From: Methanomassiliicoccaceae archaeon UBA404
GTDB lineage: Archaea > Thermoplasmatota > Thermoplasmata > Methanomassiliicoccales > Methanomethylophilaceae
Length of the DNA: 18,468 bases
Assembly (NCBI GenBank): GCA_002498605.1
Contig: DAHY01000025.1
Span: forward strand, 15,252-33,719
Reading direction: 5' to 3'
Part shown: one piece after another, positions 1 to 6,475 of the stretch
Numbering within the stretch: the first letter of the stretch is position 1
Layout of the letters: each line of letters starts with the position of its first letter
Program-made: the position numbers and the translations under genes
Notes under the pieces: generated by a model
The model's database searches: none
What the model saw: only the letters and a program-made list of their open reading frames with translations
Told to the model about the DNA's origin: nothing

Positions 1-489
1 ACCGGATGTGACCTCGTCCATTATCGCAAGTTCCGGCCGGGTCATTATGGCGCGTGAAATCAGCAGTCTTCTCATCATTCCCTTGCTGTAGGTGCCGACT
101 TTGCTGTCGATTCTTTTGCCCAGGTTGGATATTTCGATGCCTCTTCTGAGAATCTCTTCCCTTTCTGCGCTGTCTCCGAAGAAACCCGAGATGAACTGAA
201 GATATTTCCGTCCGGTCATCTCCTTGTAGGCTCCCGCGTCTTCGGGAAGATAACTGATGCATTCCCTCACGGCGTTTCCTTCCGTGGCAACGTCGTGACC
301 GCAAACGGTTATGGATCCCGAGGATACCGTGATGAGGGTGGATATCATTCTCAGTGCGGTGGTTTTGCCTGCGCCGTTCGGTCCGATAAGCCCAAAGATT
401 TCCCCTTTTTTGACTGAGAAATTTATATTCCTGACGGCTTCGATGTCACCGTAGAATTTGTACACGCCGTCAACGCGCAGAACATCCAT
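1..489 (-). CDS. ABC transporter ATP-binding protein, N-terminal part (runs off left edge)
   Basis: An open frame starts with ATG at 489 and continues to base 1 without a stop, giving the first 163 residues of an ABC ATPase. The Walker A motif GPNGAGKT lies at about residues 37-44, a signature-like YSKGMMRR at about 134-141, and Walker B with the catalytic Glu (IMDEVTSG) at the edge. The sequence resembles the DrrA/NatA group of ABC-2 type exporters (inference). The H-loop and C-terminal domain lie beyond the window, and a permease would be expected there. The substrate cannot be told from this fragment. A terminator separates it from the prefoldin gene upstream, so it is probably transcribed independently of the superoperon. 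Confidence 0.93.
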   Translation of the reverse strand, partial: MDVLRVDGVYKFYGDIEAVRNINFSVKKGEIFGLIGPNGAGKTTALRMISTLITVSSGSITVCGHDVATEGNAVRECISYLPEDAGAYKEMTGRKYLQFISGFFGDSAEREEILRRGIEISNLGKRIDSKVGTYSKGMMRRLLISRAIMTRPELAIMDEVTSG

Positions 490-540
490 GCACCGTCAGG
501 CAAATTATATTAAAATAATCTTTCGACGGGAAAAATGCGA

Positions 541-568
541 AAAAATATATTAAAGGGGCGGGAGCCCC
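541..568 (-). terminator. Hairpin with U-rich tail after pfdB
   Basis: On the minus strand GGGGC pairs with GCCCC (555-559 with 564-568, loop 560-563) and is followed by a T-rich run toward 541. It lies about 11 bases past the prefoldin stop codon, at the end of the superoperon, so a terminator role is plausible. Archaeal termination relies mainly on the U tract, which is present. Confidence 0.5.
545..554 (-). promoter_or_regulatory. Possible TATA box for the ABC ATPase gene
   Basis: The minus strand reads TTTAATATAT here. A start about 25 bases downstream would give a leader of roughly 30 bases before the ATG at 489. A second AT-rich match at 505-514 is too close to the start codon for normal archaeal spacing. 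The box overlaps the U tract of the preceding terminator, so the assignment is weak. Confidence 0.3.
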
Positions 569-578
569 GAAAAAAAGT

Positions 579-938
579 TCAGTGGTCTTCCTGAGGGGAA
601 ATATTACCCAGAGCTTTGTTTATGGTTTCCTGAAGGGTCTGGTATTTCTCCTGGAGGCTTTTGGCTTGACGGTCCAAACCGTTGACGCGAATCTCAAGGG
701 TCTCGATGGATTCTTCGAGTTCGTCTTTGATTCCGTCCTTGTCGTCAACCTTTATCAAAAGGGCTCCGACGTTTTTGTAAACATCGCCGGTGGCTTTCGA
801 GAGCTCGTCCACGGTGCGTCTGAGTTCTCTGAGCTGAATTTCCATCTGTGTTTTTTGGGTGTTGACGTTCTGCAGCTGCTGCTGTATTTGCTGGAACTGA
901 GTTATCTGATTTTGGAGCTGTGGGCTGAATTCGTTCAT
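579..938 (-). CDS. pfdB: Prefoldin subunit beta
   Basis: This 119-residue protein is almost entirely helical. An N-terminal coiled coil rich in Gln (residues 5-50), a short middle segment (about 50-70) and a second coiled coil (about 70-112) match the two-helix layout of archaeal beta prefoldin. Four beta subunits normally join two alpha subunits in a jellyfish-shaped cytosolic chaperone that hands unfolded proteins to the thermosome. The length is normal for the family. The ATG at 938 overlaps the pcc1 stop by four bases (ATGA), pointing to translational coupling. It is the last gene of the superoperon and a hairpin follows it. The alpha subunit gene is not in the window. Confidence 0.92.
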   Translation of the reverse strand: MNEFSPQLQNQITQFQQIQQQLQNVNTQKTQMEIQLRELRRTVDELSKATGDVYKNVGALLIKVDDKDGIKDELEESIETLEIRVNGLDRQAKSLQEKYQTLQETINKALGNISPQEDH

Positions 939-1171
939 TGTTTCACCTTTATGATACCTTCTATATCTTCCGTTATTGTTATGCTTTCAAGGTAAGAGTT
1001 GACAGCCGCCCTCATTGCGGAAGAATCGGTTGCGATGATTCTCACTGTTGCCACCCCGTCTTCAGAATAAATCTGAACGCTTGTGCGGGGGAGATCTTCC
1101 GCTTCGGGCCCGACGGAAGCGACAATGCTTTCCGGATTTTCGGACTCGATACGGAGGACCGCTGTCAGCAT
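935..1171 (-). CDS. pcc1: KEOPS complex subunit Pcc1
   Basis: This 78-residue protein resembles archaeal Pcc1, the small dimeric subunit of the KEOPS complex, which transfers threonylcarbamoyl to A37 of ANN-decoding tRNAs (t6A). The strand-helix pattern with a C-terminal helix containing SSAMRAAVNSYLES at about residues 49-62 is typical of the family, and the length is normal. The identification is reinforced by position, because Pcc1 commonly lies between the RNA polymerase P gene and prefoldin beta in this archaeal gene cluster. It overlaps pfdB by four bases and follows rpoP by four bases, so it is surely cotranscribed. The other KEOPS genes (Kae1, Bud32, Cgi121) are not here. Confidence 0.85.
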   Translation of the reverse strand: MLTAVLRIESENPESIVASVGPEAEDLPRTSVQIYSEDGVATVRIIATDSSAMRAAVNSYLESITITEDIEGIIKVKQ

Positions 1172-1175
1172 GCAA

Positions 1176-1313
1176 TCAGTCCGACTTGAGGACTTTCTTT
1201 ATGTTGGGTCTTTCCTTGAAGAAAATCCTGGAGCCGCACTTTTCGCACTGAAAACCCAAGGCTGCAATGTTCCTCAGGTGCTCGTTGCATTTGGCACATC
1301 TGTAGTCAGACAT
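1176..1313 (-). CDS. rpoP: DNA-directed RNA polymerase subunit P (Rpo12)
   Basis: A short ORF of 45 residues starts with ATG at 1313 and ends with TGA at 1176-1178. It contains C6-x2-C9 and C23-x2-C26, a four-cysteine zinc ribbon, followed by a basic tail with the family-typical R-P-N motif. This matches archaeal RNA polymerase subunit P, the counterpart of eukaryotic Rpb12, which helps hold the Rpo3/Rpo10/Rpo11 assembly platform together. It sits two bases after the L37Ae stop codon and just before pcc1, its usual place in the exosome superoperon. It is easily missed because of its size. Confidence 0.93.
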   Translation of the reverse strand: MSDYRCAKCNEHLRNIAALGFQCEKCGSRIFFKERPNIKKVLKSD

Positions 1314-1315
1314 CT

Positions 1316-1567
1316 TTACTGCTCCGATACCTTGGAGATTTCCCTTCTGGTGTTGGGGGTGTACGCGCCGGCGGCGAATTTAGCGTCACAGCGGCTGCAC
1401 TCCCAAATTCCGGAAGATACTCTTTTCACGGATTCGTGGTAGCAAACGGGGCACTCGTGTCTCGTCTTCTGGTGGGCTTCGATGGTTTTGACCCTGTTGC
1501 GGACGATAACTCCGTACCTTGCACCGAACCTTCCCGCGGTACCGGCTTTTTTTGTTCTTTTCGCCAT
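1316..1567 (-). CDS. rpl37ae: Ribosomal protein eL43 (L37Ae)
   Basis: This 83-residue basic protein has the zinc-ribbon cysteines C39, C42, C57 and C60 and the N-terminal signature region around GRFGARYG (residues 12-19). It belongs to the large-subunit protein family L37Ae/eL43, which binds 23S rRNA. The length is normal. The ATG at 1567 lies four bases after the rrp42 stop, and the coding end of rrp42 supplies a GTGAT Shine-Dalgarno-like sequence. The gene ends in TAA two bases before rpoP. Confidence 0.96.
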   Translation of the reverse strand: MAKRTKKAGTAGRFGARYGVIVRNRVKTIEAHQKTRHECPVCYHESVKRVSSGIWECSRCDAKFAAGAYTPNTRREISKVSEQ

Positions 1568-1571
1568 ATTA

Positions 1572-2345
1572 TCACTCGATTATTTTTCTTATTTCGACAC
1601 CGGTTTCAACCGACATGTCCAAGCAGGCGCTCAGTTCGTCAAGGCTGATCGATCCCTGGCCGCCTTTCTGCATCGCTCTGAAATTGCCGTTGTCATCCGT
1701 GGTGACGGTGAGGCGGGCAGAAGCAATGTTCTCTTCGTCGAAATTTGGGTCTACTATTAAATCATTTCCTATTTTGGCAAAGGTCACCGAAACGGGGGTG
1801 CAGGTAACCGGCAAAGGAACATCATCGCCTTTGTCGTACCTCTTTCCGGGTATGACGGCGTTCCTGATTGCCAGAACGGCGGCCAGATTACAGGCGTCAA
1901 AGAGATTTCCGTCGTAGTCTGTTACGTAGATATCCACATAACACATCCAGACTTCCTGGCCGGGGGTTATGCAAAGTTTGTCCACGTCTATCATGCCGGA
2001 TTCACGGATTCCACGATCCACGACACGGGCAAGCTCGATTGCGTCTTCTCCGGGCGGTCCGGATTCAAAAGACGAGTGAGCCAAGGGAATGAGTTCCGCA
2101 CCGGTGGTCAGCACTCCGCTTTCCGGTTTGTCGGCGAAGGGTGTGCCGGGCATAATCTTGATTCCGGCAATGACGGTTGTATCGCCGTAACTGACTTTTG
2201 CGGATCCGTCGGCGGTTTCAATCAGGTTTATTTCATATTTGATTTCACGGACATCTTTGAGGCCGCGTCCGTCGGTTCTCTTTCCTTCTTTTAATTGGTT
2301 TACTATGTAATCACGTCTGATTTCTGAAATGATTTTACTGCTCAT
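1572..2345 (-). CDS. rrp42: Exosome complex subunit Rrp42
   Basis: This 257-residue RNase PH-fold protein is the non-catalytic partner of Rrp41 in the hexameric ring of the archaeal exosome, which degrades and tails RNA from the 3' end. The N-terminal helix (IISEIRRDYI, then RTDGRG) and the central stretch with DGNLFDACNLAA are typical of Rrp42. The start is placed at ATG 2345, giving the family-typical Met-Ser-Ser-Lys N terminus and an 11-base overlap with the end of rrp41. An in-frame ATG at 2378 would add eleven basic residues not seen in the family. Tight overlap implies translational coupling, so that the two ring subunits are made in equal amounts. Confidence 0.95.
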   Translation of the reverse strand: MSSKIISEIRRDYIVNQLKEGKRTDGRGLKDVREIKYEINLIETADGSAKVSYGDTTVIAGIKIMPGTPFADKPESGVLTTGAELIPLAHSSFESGPPGEDAIELARVVDRGIRESGMIDVDKLCITPGQEVWMCYVDIYVTDYDGNLFDACNLAAVLAIRNAVIPGKRYDKGDDVPLPVTCTPVSVTFAKIGNDLIVDPNFDEENIASARLTVTTDDNGNFRAMQKGGQGSISLDELSACLDMSVETGVEIRKIIE

Positions 2346-3084
2346 CGGAATCATCCTCCTCTTCCGCTTCTTCTGCACTGTAACGCCTCTTCAGAGCGTC
2401 TTTCTGCAGTTCGTATATTTTCTTGCATCCTCCGACGCCCAATTCTATGGCGCGGTCAAACTCTTCACGGGTCATGTTTCCGTCCATCTGCAGGAGAACA
2501 ATTTCTCCGGTGGAGGGAACTATCGCCATGGGAACATCCGCTTCTCCGAAGTTGTCTTCTTCTTTGTTGAGATCCAGGAGAACGTGTCCGTCTGCTTTTC
2601 CTGCTGCCATGGACGCAACGATGTCTTTCATGGGTATGCCCGCATCCGCAAGAGCAACCGATGCGGCGGTAAGTCCGGCACATCTCGTTCCTGCGTTGGC
2701 CTGCAAAATTTCAATGTAAACGTCAATGGATGCCCGGGGGTAAAGCCCTGTAAGCACAACATTTTCCAAAGCTTCCGATACTATTTTGGAAATTTCGATG
2801 GATCTTCTGTCGGTACCCGGTCTTTTCCTGTCGTCCACGGAATAAGCCTGCATGTTGTATTTGCACTGAACTATCGCTTTTGTGGGGTTCTGAAGGTGTC
2901 TGGGATGACATTCCCTGGGGCCGTAAACCGCGGCCAATACCTTGTTTTTACCGATTTCCACATATGCGGATCCGTCTGCATTCTTGAGAACGCCGGCTTC
3001 AATTTTTATCTCCCTCGACTCTTCGGAAGTCCTGCCGTCAATTCTCTTGCCTTTATCGTCAACTAATACCATTTCTTTGCTCAT
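2335..3084 (-). CDS. rrp41: Exosome complex exonuclease Rrp41
   Basis: This is the catalytic RNase PH-fold subunit of the archaeal exosome, a phosphate-dependent 3'-5' exoribonuclease. It keeps the active-site pattern EDNFGEAD with Asp177 and Asp183, spaced like the catalytic aspartates of characterised archaeal Rrp41, and the RNA- and phosphate-binding arginines around residues 93-94 (TDRRS). The N terminus carries RIDGRTSEESREI. The C terminus ends in a strongly acidic tail (residues 238-249). The 249-residue length is normal. The start at 3084 is two bases past the rrp4 stop, and a GAGGGGGAT stretch inside the end of rrp4 serves as its Shine-Dalgarno site. Confidence 0.97.
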   Translation of the reverse strand: MSKEMVLVDDKGKRIDGRTSEESREIKIEAGVLKNADGSAYVEIGKNKVLAAVYGPRECHPRHLQNPTKAIVQCKYNMQAYSVDDRKRPGTDRRSIEISKIVSEALENVVLTGLYPRASIDVYIEILQANAGTRCAGLTAASVALADAGIPMKDIVASMAAGKADGHVLLDLNKEEDNFGEADVPMAIVPSTGEIVLLQMDGNMTREEFDRAIELGVGGCKKIYELQKDALKRRYSAEEAEEEDDSDEQ

Positions 3085-3086
3085 GA

Positions 3087-3800
3087 TTATTCATCCCCCT
3101 CTTCTTTATCATCCTCAACCTGAGGGATTGCGTTTTCCAAAAATTCTTTAACACGTTCGGTAAGGTTTGCCTTTACCGTTTCCTCATCAATCATTTTGAT
3201 TGCTTCCACGGCGGCATCGGCGTTCACACCTTCGCCGTCTATCCAAATCGTACCGTTCTGCCCAATGAATATTCTGCAGTCGGTAATGTTCTTGATCATC
3301 TGTATCATGGAGCCGCTTTTACCTATGACTCTGGATACTTTGGTGTGTGAGATTTTTACAATTCTTCCGCCTTCGAGTTTTCTCAGGCCGGCATCTTTCA
3401 TGGTCATCGAGATTTTGTTGCTCTCGTCAACCATGAGAATCTTCAGCATCACAACGTCTCCGACGCTGAGGTACTTCGAAGTATCTCCGAATGCTACTTT
3501 CCAGGGAACCTCGCTCACATGGAGAGGCGCGGGATAGGGAGCTCCGATATCAACCATCCAGATGGACGATCCGACATCTTCGATGACTCCGATGACCGTA
3601 TCTTTGGTCTCCGGCATGTAACGTCCTCCCAGGGGAATTACGCTGACCGTGTTCTGGCGTACTCTTTTCACTCCGAGTATGCCTGCGCGTATTTCTCCGT
3701 TCAGGAGGTAGGTGTTTTCTCCCGCTCTCATATTTCCGTCGTCCAACACATCTCCGGGAACGACTACCTCGCGGGGGCTTCTTTTGCTTATATCACTCAT
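3087..3800 (-). CDS. rrp4: Exosome complex RNA-binding protein Rrp4
   Basis: This 237-residue protein forms the RNA-binding cap on the exosome ring. Three regions can be seen: an N-terminal beta domain (about 1-58, with VVVPGDVL), an S1 RNA-binding domain (about 60-135, with MTMKDAGLR at its end), and a KH domain (about 145-205) with the G-x-x-G loop GKSG at residues 160-163. The C-terminal tail is acidic. It lies upstream of rrp41 and rrp42 and only two bases separate rrp4 from rrp41, so cap and ring subunits come from one transcript. No Csl4 or DnaG gene is in the window. Confidence 0.96.
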   Translation of the reverse strand: MSDISKRSPREVVVPGDVLDDGNMRAGENTYLLNGEIRAGILGVKRVRQNTVSVIPLGGRYMPETKDTVIGVIEDVGSSIWMVDIGAPYPAPLHVSEVPWKVAFGDTSKYLSVGDVVMLKILMVDESNKISMTMKDAGLRKLEGGRIVKISHTKVSRVIGKSGSMIQMIKNITDCRIFIGQNGTIWIDGEGVNADAAVEAIKMIDEETVKANLTERVKEFLENAIPQVEDDKEEGDE

Positions 3801-3819
3801 TAGTAATCACATCTTGAAA

Positions 3820-4515
3820 TTAATCCAGCATCTTTACGGATGCAGATCCTTTTGTTTTCTGTTTGAGCTTTTCCGAAAGCTCAAGGGTCAAACCGGCAGG
3901 GACTTCCATTATCGCCATCCAAGAACCGTCGTTGCCCCACTCTTCTCTTTCCACGGTGCCGAAATGCACAATGTCTTCGTAACACCGGGCATAATCGTTA
4001 CCGCTTAATTTGACGGCAACTTTCGATTTTTCGAATCGGATCGGAAGCAGGGGCCTGAGAAGTTTCATGGCCTCATCGATTTCCCGGTCCATGGGTTTGA
4101 ACAGGTCCGGGCGGAATTTTGCCTCATCCAATGCAATTTCTATTCTCTGTGCGGGGTGAGGCAGTTTTGTCTGGGGATTTATGGCGTTGGCGGAGATGTA
4201 TGTAATCACACGTCTGCGTTTCGCCTCCAACATTTCCCTTCTCTGTTCTGTTGTTATCTGAACTTCGCCTTTTTCTATAATGGTTCGGGCAATTTCCAAG
4301 GGCTCCGTCGTTCCGAAAACTTCTATTATTTTCTCTTCGGAGGGTCGGAGTCCCTTCTTTGCGTCCTTGAACACATCCTCAACGGCAAGATATTTTGAAA
4401 GATCCACTTCTTTGCCATGTTTAATCAAATCCATGGCGGCGGGGTCCAACAAGATTTCGAATGTTTCGCCGTGACTGTCCAACCGAGCGATTATGGCGTC
4501 GTCGAGATCGACCAT
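3820..4515 (-). CDS. sdo1: Ribosome maturation protein SDO1/SBDS
   Basis: This 231-residue protein is the archaeal homologue of the Shwachman-Bodian-Diamond syndrome protein, which works with elongation factor 2-like GTPases in large-subunit maturation (release of aIF6 is inferred from eukaryotes). It shows the three family parts: an N-terminal FYSH domain (about 1-88), a helical middle with the conserved TYISANAINPQT stretch, and a C-terminal ferredoxin-like domain (about 160-231). The start is placed at ATG 4515. A longer in-frame reading to 4641 would run back into psmA and add 42 residues unlike the family. The start lies seven bases after the psmA stop codon. Confidence 0.94.
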   Translation of the reverse strand: MVDLDDAIIARLDSHGETFEILLDPAAMDLIKHGKEVDLSKYLAVEDVFKDAKKGLRPSEEKIIEVFGTTEPLEIARTIIEKGEVQITTEQRREMLEAKRRRVITYISANAINPQTKLPHPAQRIEIALDEAKFRPDLFKPMDREIDEAMKLLRPLLPIRFEKSKVAVKLSGNDYARCYEDIVHFGTVEREEWGNDGSWMAIMEVPAGLTLELSEKLKQKTKGSASVKMLD

Positions 4516-4522
4516 CGTCCTT

Positions 4523-5230
4523 TCACTCTTTGAGCAGCTCTGAAATTTCTTCGGTGGTAAGCCTGCGGAAACGTTTTCCTTCTTCGACCACACCGATTTC
4601 AATATTTTCTGCTGCGGGTTTTTCTTCGACGCCGGATGCAAGTCCCTTTATACCGAGCTTGAGGGCGTCAAAACATTCCATATTGTCCTCGTATTCTTTT
4701 TCGAAAAGATCCATGACTGCGGCACGTCCGCATCCTATGCAGGTGGCTTTGTAAGACACCAATGCGCCGGACGGGTCGGTTTCGAACAGGTTGATTCCCG
4801 ATTCGTCGATACCGGCCATAAGCATGGCGGTTCCGAAAGGACGGGCTCCGCCGAACTGAGTGTAATTCTGTTTGAAATCACAAATCTTTTTGACAAGCAT
4901 TTGGACCGACATGCTTTCGCCGTAAGTTATTCTGTGAATCTGAGCGCTCTTTCTTGCTTCCTCCACCAGAATTCTTGCGTCGGCGACCAATCCGGATGTA
5001 GCGCATCCGATGTGTTCGTCAATGTCGTAAATTTTCTCTATGGAAGCAGGTTCCACCAATTTGCTGGATACCCTTTTGTCAACAATTAGGGCCACTCCGT
5101 CCTTGTACTTTATACCTATAGTCGTTGTACCCTTTTTTACTGCTTCACGGGCATATTCGACCTGGAAAAGTCTTCCGTCGGGGGAGAAGACAGTAATTCC
5201 CCTGTCATAAGCCATTTGTCCTGGTTGCAT
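4523..5230 (-). CDS. psmA: 20S proteasome subunit alpha
   Basis: This 235-residue protein is an archaeal proteasome alpha subunit. The N terminus has the gate-forming YDRGITVFSPDGRLFQVEYA signature (about residues 8-27) that defines alpha rather than beta subunits, followed by the Ntn-hydrolase fold and a C-terminal helix. Alpha subunits form the outer seven-membered rings of the 20S core and are not proteolytic. The catalytic beta subunit and the PAN ATPase are not in the window. The start at 5230 is supported by an AGGTGA site at 5238-5243, seven bases upstream. Its place between Pop5 and SBDS is the conserved superoperon order. Confidence 0.97.
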   Translation of the reverse strand: MQPGQMAYDRGITVFSPDGRLFQVEYAREAVKKGTTTIGIKYKDGVALIVDKRVSSKLVEPASIEKIYDIDEHIGCATSGLVADARILVEEARKSAQIHRITYGESMSVQMLVKKICDFKQNYTQFGGARPFGTAMLMAGIDESGINLFETDPSGALVSYKATCIGCGRAAVMDLFEKEYEDNMECFDALKLGIKGLASGVEEKPAAENIEIGVVEEGKRFRRLTTEEISELLKE

Positions 5231-5237
5231 AATCTAT

Positions 5238-5243
5238 TCACCT
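5238..5243 (-). promoter_or_regulatory. Shine-Dalgarno site of psmA
   Basis: The minus strand reads AGGTGA, complementary to the 3' end of archaeal 16S rRNA, seven bases before the ATG at 5230. It favours this start over the internal Met at residue 6. Just upstream is a small perfect inverted repeat, TACTC-GG-GAGTA. The pop5-psmA gap (75 bases) is the longest inside the superoperon. Confidence 0.6.
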
Positions 5244-5305
5244 TGTACTCCCGAGTATGACGTTAGACACAGTATATTATTATTTCATTTCTTCCAAAGC
5301 CGTTG

Positions 5306-5599
5306 TCATGGTTTTTCGGGCCGTTGATTTTTTCCGAAAGGCCCGTAAATTTCCCTCAGAGTTTTCAATGTGCCGGATGTCTTGAGAGAACCGGAGCCCG
5401 GGTACCGCAAAACAATACGGGATATGACTTCTTCCCTGTCCCCGGGGGTGCATCTGATTACCGCCATCCCTTCGTCGCAGTGAATAATCCTGATCTGAGC
5501 CAAACCGTAAAGAATACCTTCGAGACCTCGTCTGTCGACATCTTCCGTAACGGCAAACATAATATATCTGCGTCTGCCCCTCAAACTCTTGACCGTCAC
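5306..5599 (-). CDS. rnp2: Ribonuclease P protein component 2 (Pop5)
   Basis: This 97-residue protein matches archaeal Pop5, which pairs with Rpp30 and activates the catalytic RNA of RNase P in tRNA 5' maturation. The N-terminal basic RGRRRYIMF motif, the ISRIVLRYPGSGSLKTSG region and the SGTLKTLREIYG end are typical. It is somewhat shorter than many archaeal homologues. The start is GTG at 5599: no ATG or earlier start is possible, because in-frame stops lie 25 and 31 bases upstream of the GTG. It sits ten bases after the zinc-protein stop codon. Its usual operon partner Rpp30 is absent here. Confidence 0.88.
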   Translation of the reverse strand: MTVKSLRGRRRYIMFAVTEDVDRRGLEGILYGLAQIRIIHCDEGMAVIRCTPGDREEVISRIVLRYPGSGSLKTSGTLKTLREIYGPFGKNQRPEKP

Positions 5600-5609
5600 G
5601 CTAAAACCA

Positions 5610-6131
5610 TCAGCTCTCTCTTTTTATGTTTATGCATTCGCTCAATACTGTAATTTTTCCGTCTTTTCCGTAAAATGTTCCGCATTTGTCGCACAGTTGC
5701 CGGGAAGCATCAATTATATTTCCGCAGGTGCAAACAATTGTCCCGTCTCTTTTTCTGTACACCTCGCCGCAGGCACATACGCTTCCGTTCAACACGGTTT
5801 TGCACGAAGGGCATTTCGCGATTTCCGCAGGTCTTGCTTTGATATTGTTGAAAGATTTTTTACAATAGGGGCACATTTTGGTCAACAGAGCACAATCTTT
5901 GTGTGAAATTTTGCCGCACGAACACTCTATCACCAAACCGGTACCTAGACGGCCCAAACAGATTGAACAGTTTTTTTCCGATTCGCAATCGTCCAAAAAA
6001 TAAGTAGCCTTTCCGCCGAAACCGGGTTTGAGCAGGGTTCTTTTGTACATCCTGTACAGCAAATACAGCAGTATGATGGATAATGTTATCGCCAACGCAG
6101 AAATGATACCCAGTATGGTTATCCAGTTCAT
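5610..6131 (-). CDS. Membrane-anchored multi-zinc protein with a C4HC3 RING-like finger
   Basis: I do not recognise a named family. The 173-residue protein begins with one hydrophobic segment (about residues 5-26) followed by a basic stretch (YRMYKR), so the rest should face the cytoplasm. The soluble part has three metal-site groups. First is C55-x2-C58-x11-C70-x-C72-x4-H77-x2-C80-x6-C87-x2-C90, the ligand order of PHD/RING-CH treble clefs. Then come two likely zinc ribbons, C107-x2-C110-x8-C119-x-C121 and C134-x-C136-x10-C147-x2-C150. It is the first gene of the superoperon, ten bases before pop5, where other archaea often have Rpp30 and L15e. A role in protein or RNA turnover is suggested only by location. 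The fingers could equally bind RNA or be structural. Confidence 0.8.
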   Translation of the reverse strand: MNWITILGIISALAITLSIILLYLLYRMYKRTLLKPGFGGKATYFLDDCESEKNCSICLGRLGTGLVIECSCGKISHKDCALLTKMCPYCKKSFNNIKARPAEIAKCPSCKTVLNGSVCACGEVYRKRDGTIVCTCGNIIDASRQLCDKCGTFYGKDGKITVLSECINIKRES

Positions 6132-6161
6132 ATTTTACACCTTATGGTTAATAAACGTTTT

Positions 6162-6170
6162 GTATTTATA
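6162..6170 (-). promoter_or_regulatory. Possible TATA box of the superoperon
   Basis: The minus strand reads TATAAATAC here, about 31-39 bases before the ATG at 6131. A start about 25 bases downstream would give a leader of roughly ten bases, common for archaeal genes. The region is very AT-rich, so chance matches are likely. Confidence 0.4.
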
Positions 6171-6385
6171 TTATACGTTTACAAATATAAAAACTGGTAT
6201 TAGCACATACGATATGAAAATAAGTGTTACCATTATTACGTGAAATCTGGTAGCATTAACCAAATAGATAATATAAAAAATACTATGGAAAACAACATAC
6301 TGGGTCATTGTGAAAAACGTGTTAACAATTTTTCTTTACGGCATTATGAAAAACAGAAATACGAAACTTTAATGTAAATGCGTTC

Positions 6386-6395
6386 TTTATTTAAA
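6386..6395 (+). promoter_or_regulatory. Possible TATA box of the hdrA-mvhDGA operon
   Basis: TTTATTTAAA resembles the archaeal TATA box. A transcript starting about 25 bases downstream would have a leader of about 60 bases before the TTG start at 6476, long enough to include the GGAGG ribosome site. Confidence 0.45.
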
Positions 6396-6463
6396 GACAT
6401 TGCGTAGAAGGGTTAATATCAATATCATTGTATTCTGATTCGTTAAAAACCACTTAGAATAAC

Positions 6464-6468
6464 GGAGG
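6464..6468 (+). promoter_or_regulatory. Shine-Dalgarno site that fixes the TTG start of hdrA
   Basis: GGAGG ends seven bases before the TTG at 6476. The nearby ATG at 6471 is out of frame and meets TGA after one codon, so TTG is the only sensible start. The resulting Met-Thr-Lys-Ser-Ala leads straight into the FAD-binding strand. Confidence 0.8.
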
Positions 6469-6475
6469 CAATGAT

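Larger units (their letters stand above)
6132..6475. promoter_or_regulatory. Divergent promoter region between the superoperon and hdrA
   Basis: This 344-base AT-rich stretch has no convincing gene. It separates the leftward superoperon from the rightward hdrA operon and should hold both promoters. It contains four copies of a short motif resembling TRTGRAAAA, at about 6213, 6284, 6309 and 6345, all on the plus strand and upstream of the likely hdrA TATA box. They could be regulator sites or chance A-tracts. Confidence 0.6.

Noticed and set aside
4516..4641. N-terminal extension of SBDS read in frame upstream of 4515
   Set aside because: The extra 42 residues overlap the 3' end of psmA in another frame and do not resemble SBDS N termini. 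The ATG at 4515 gives the normal protein.
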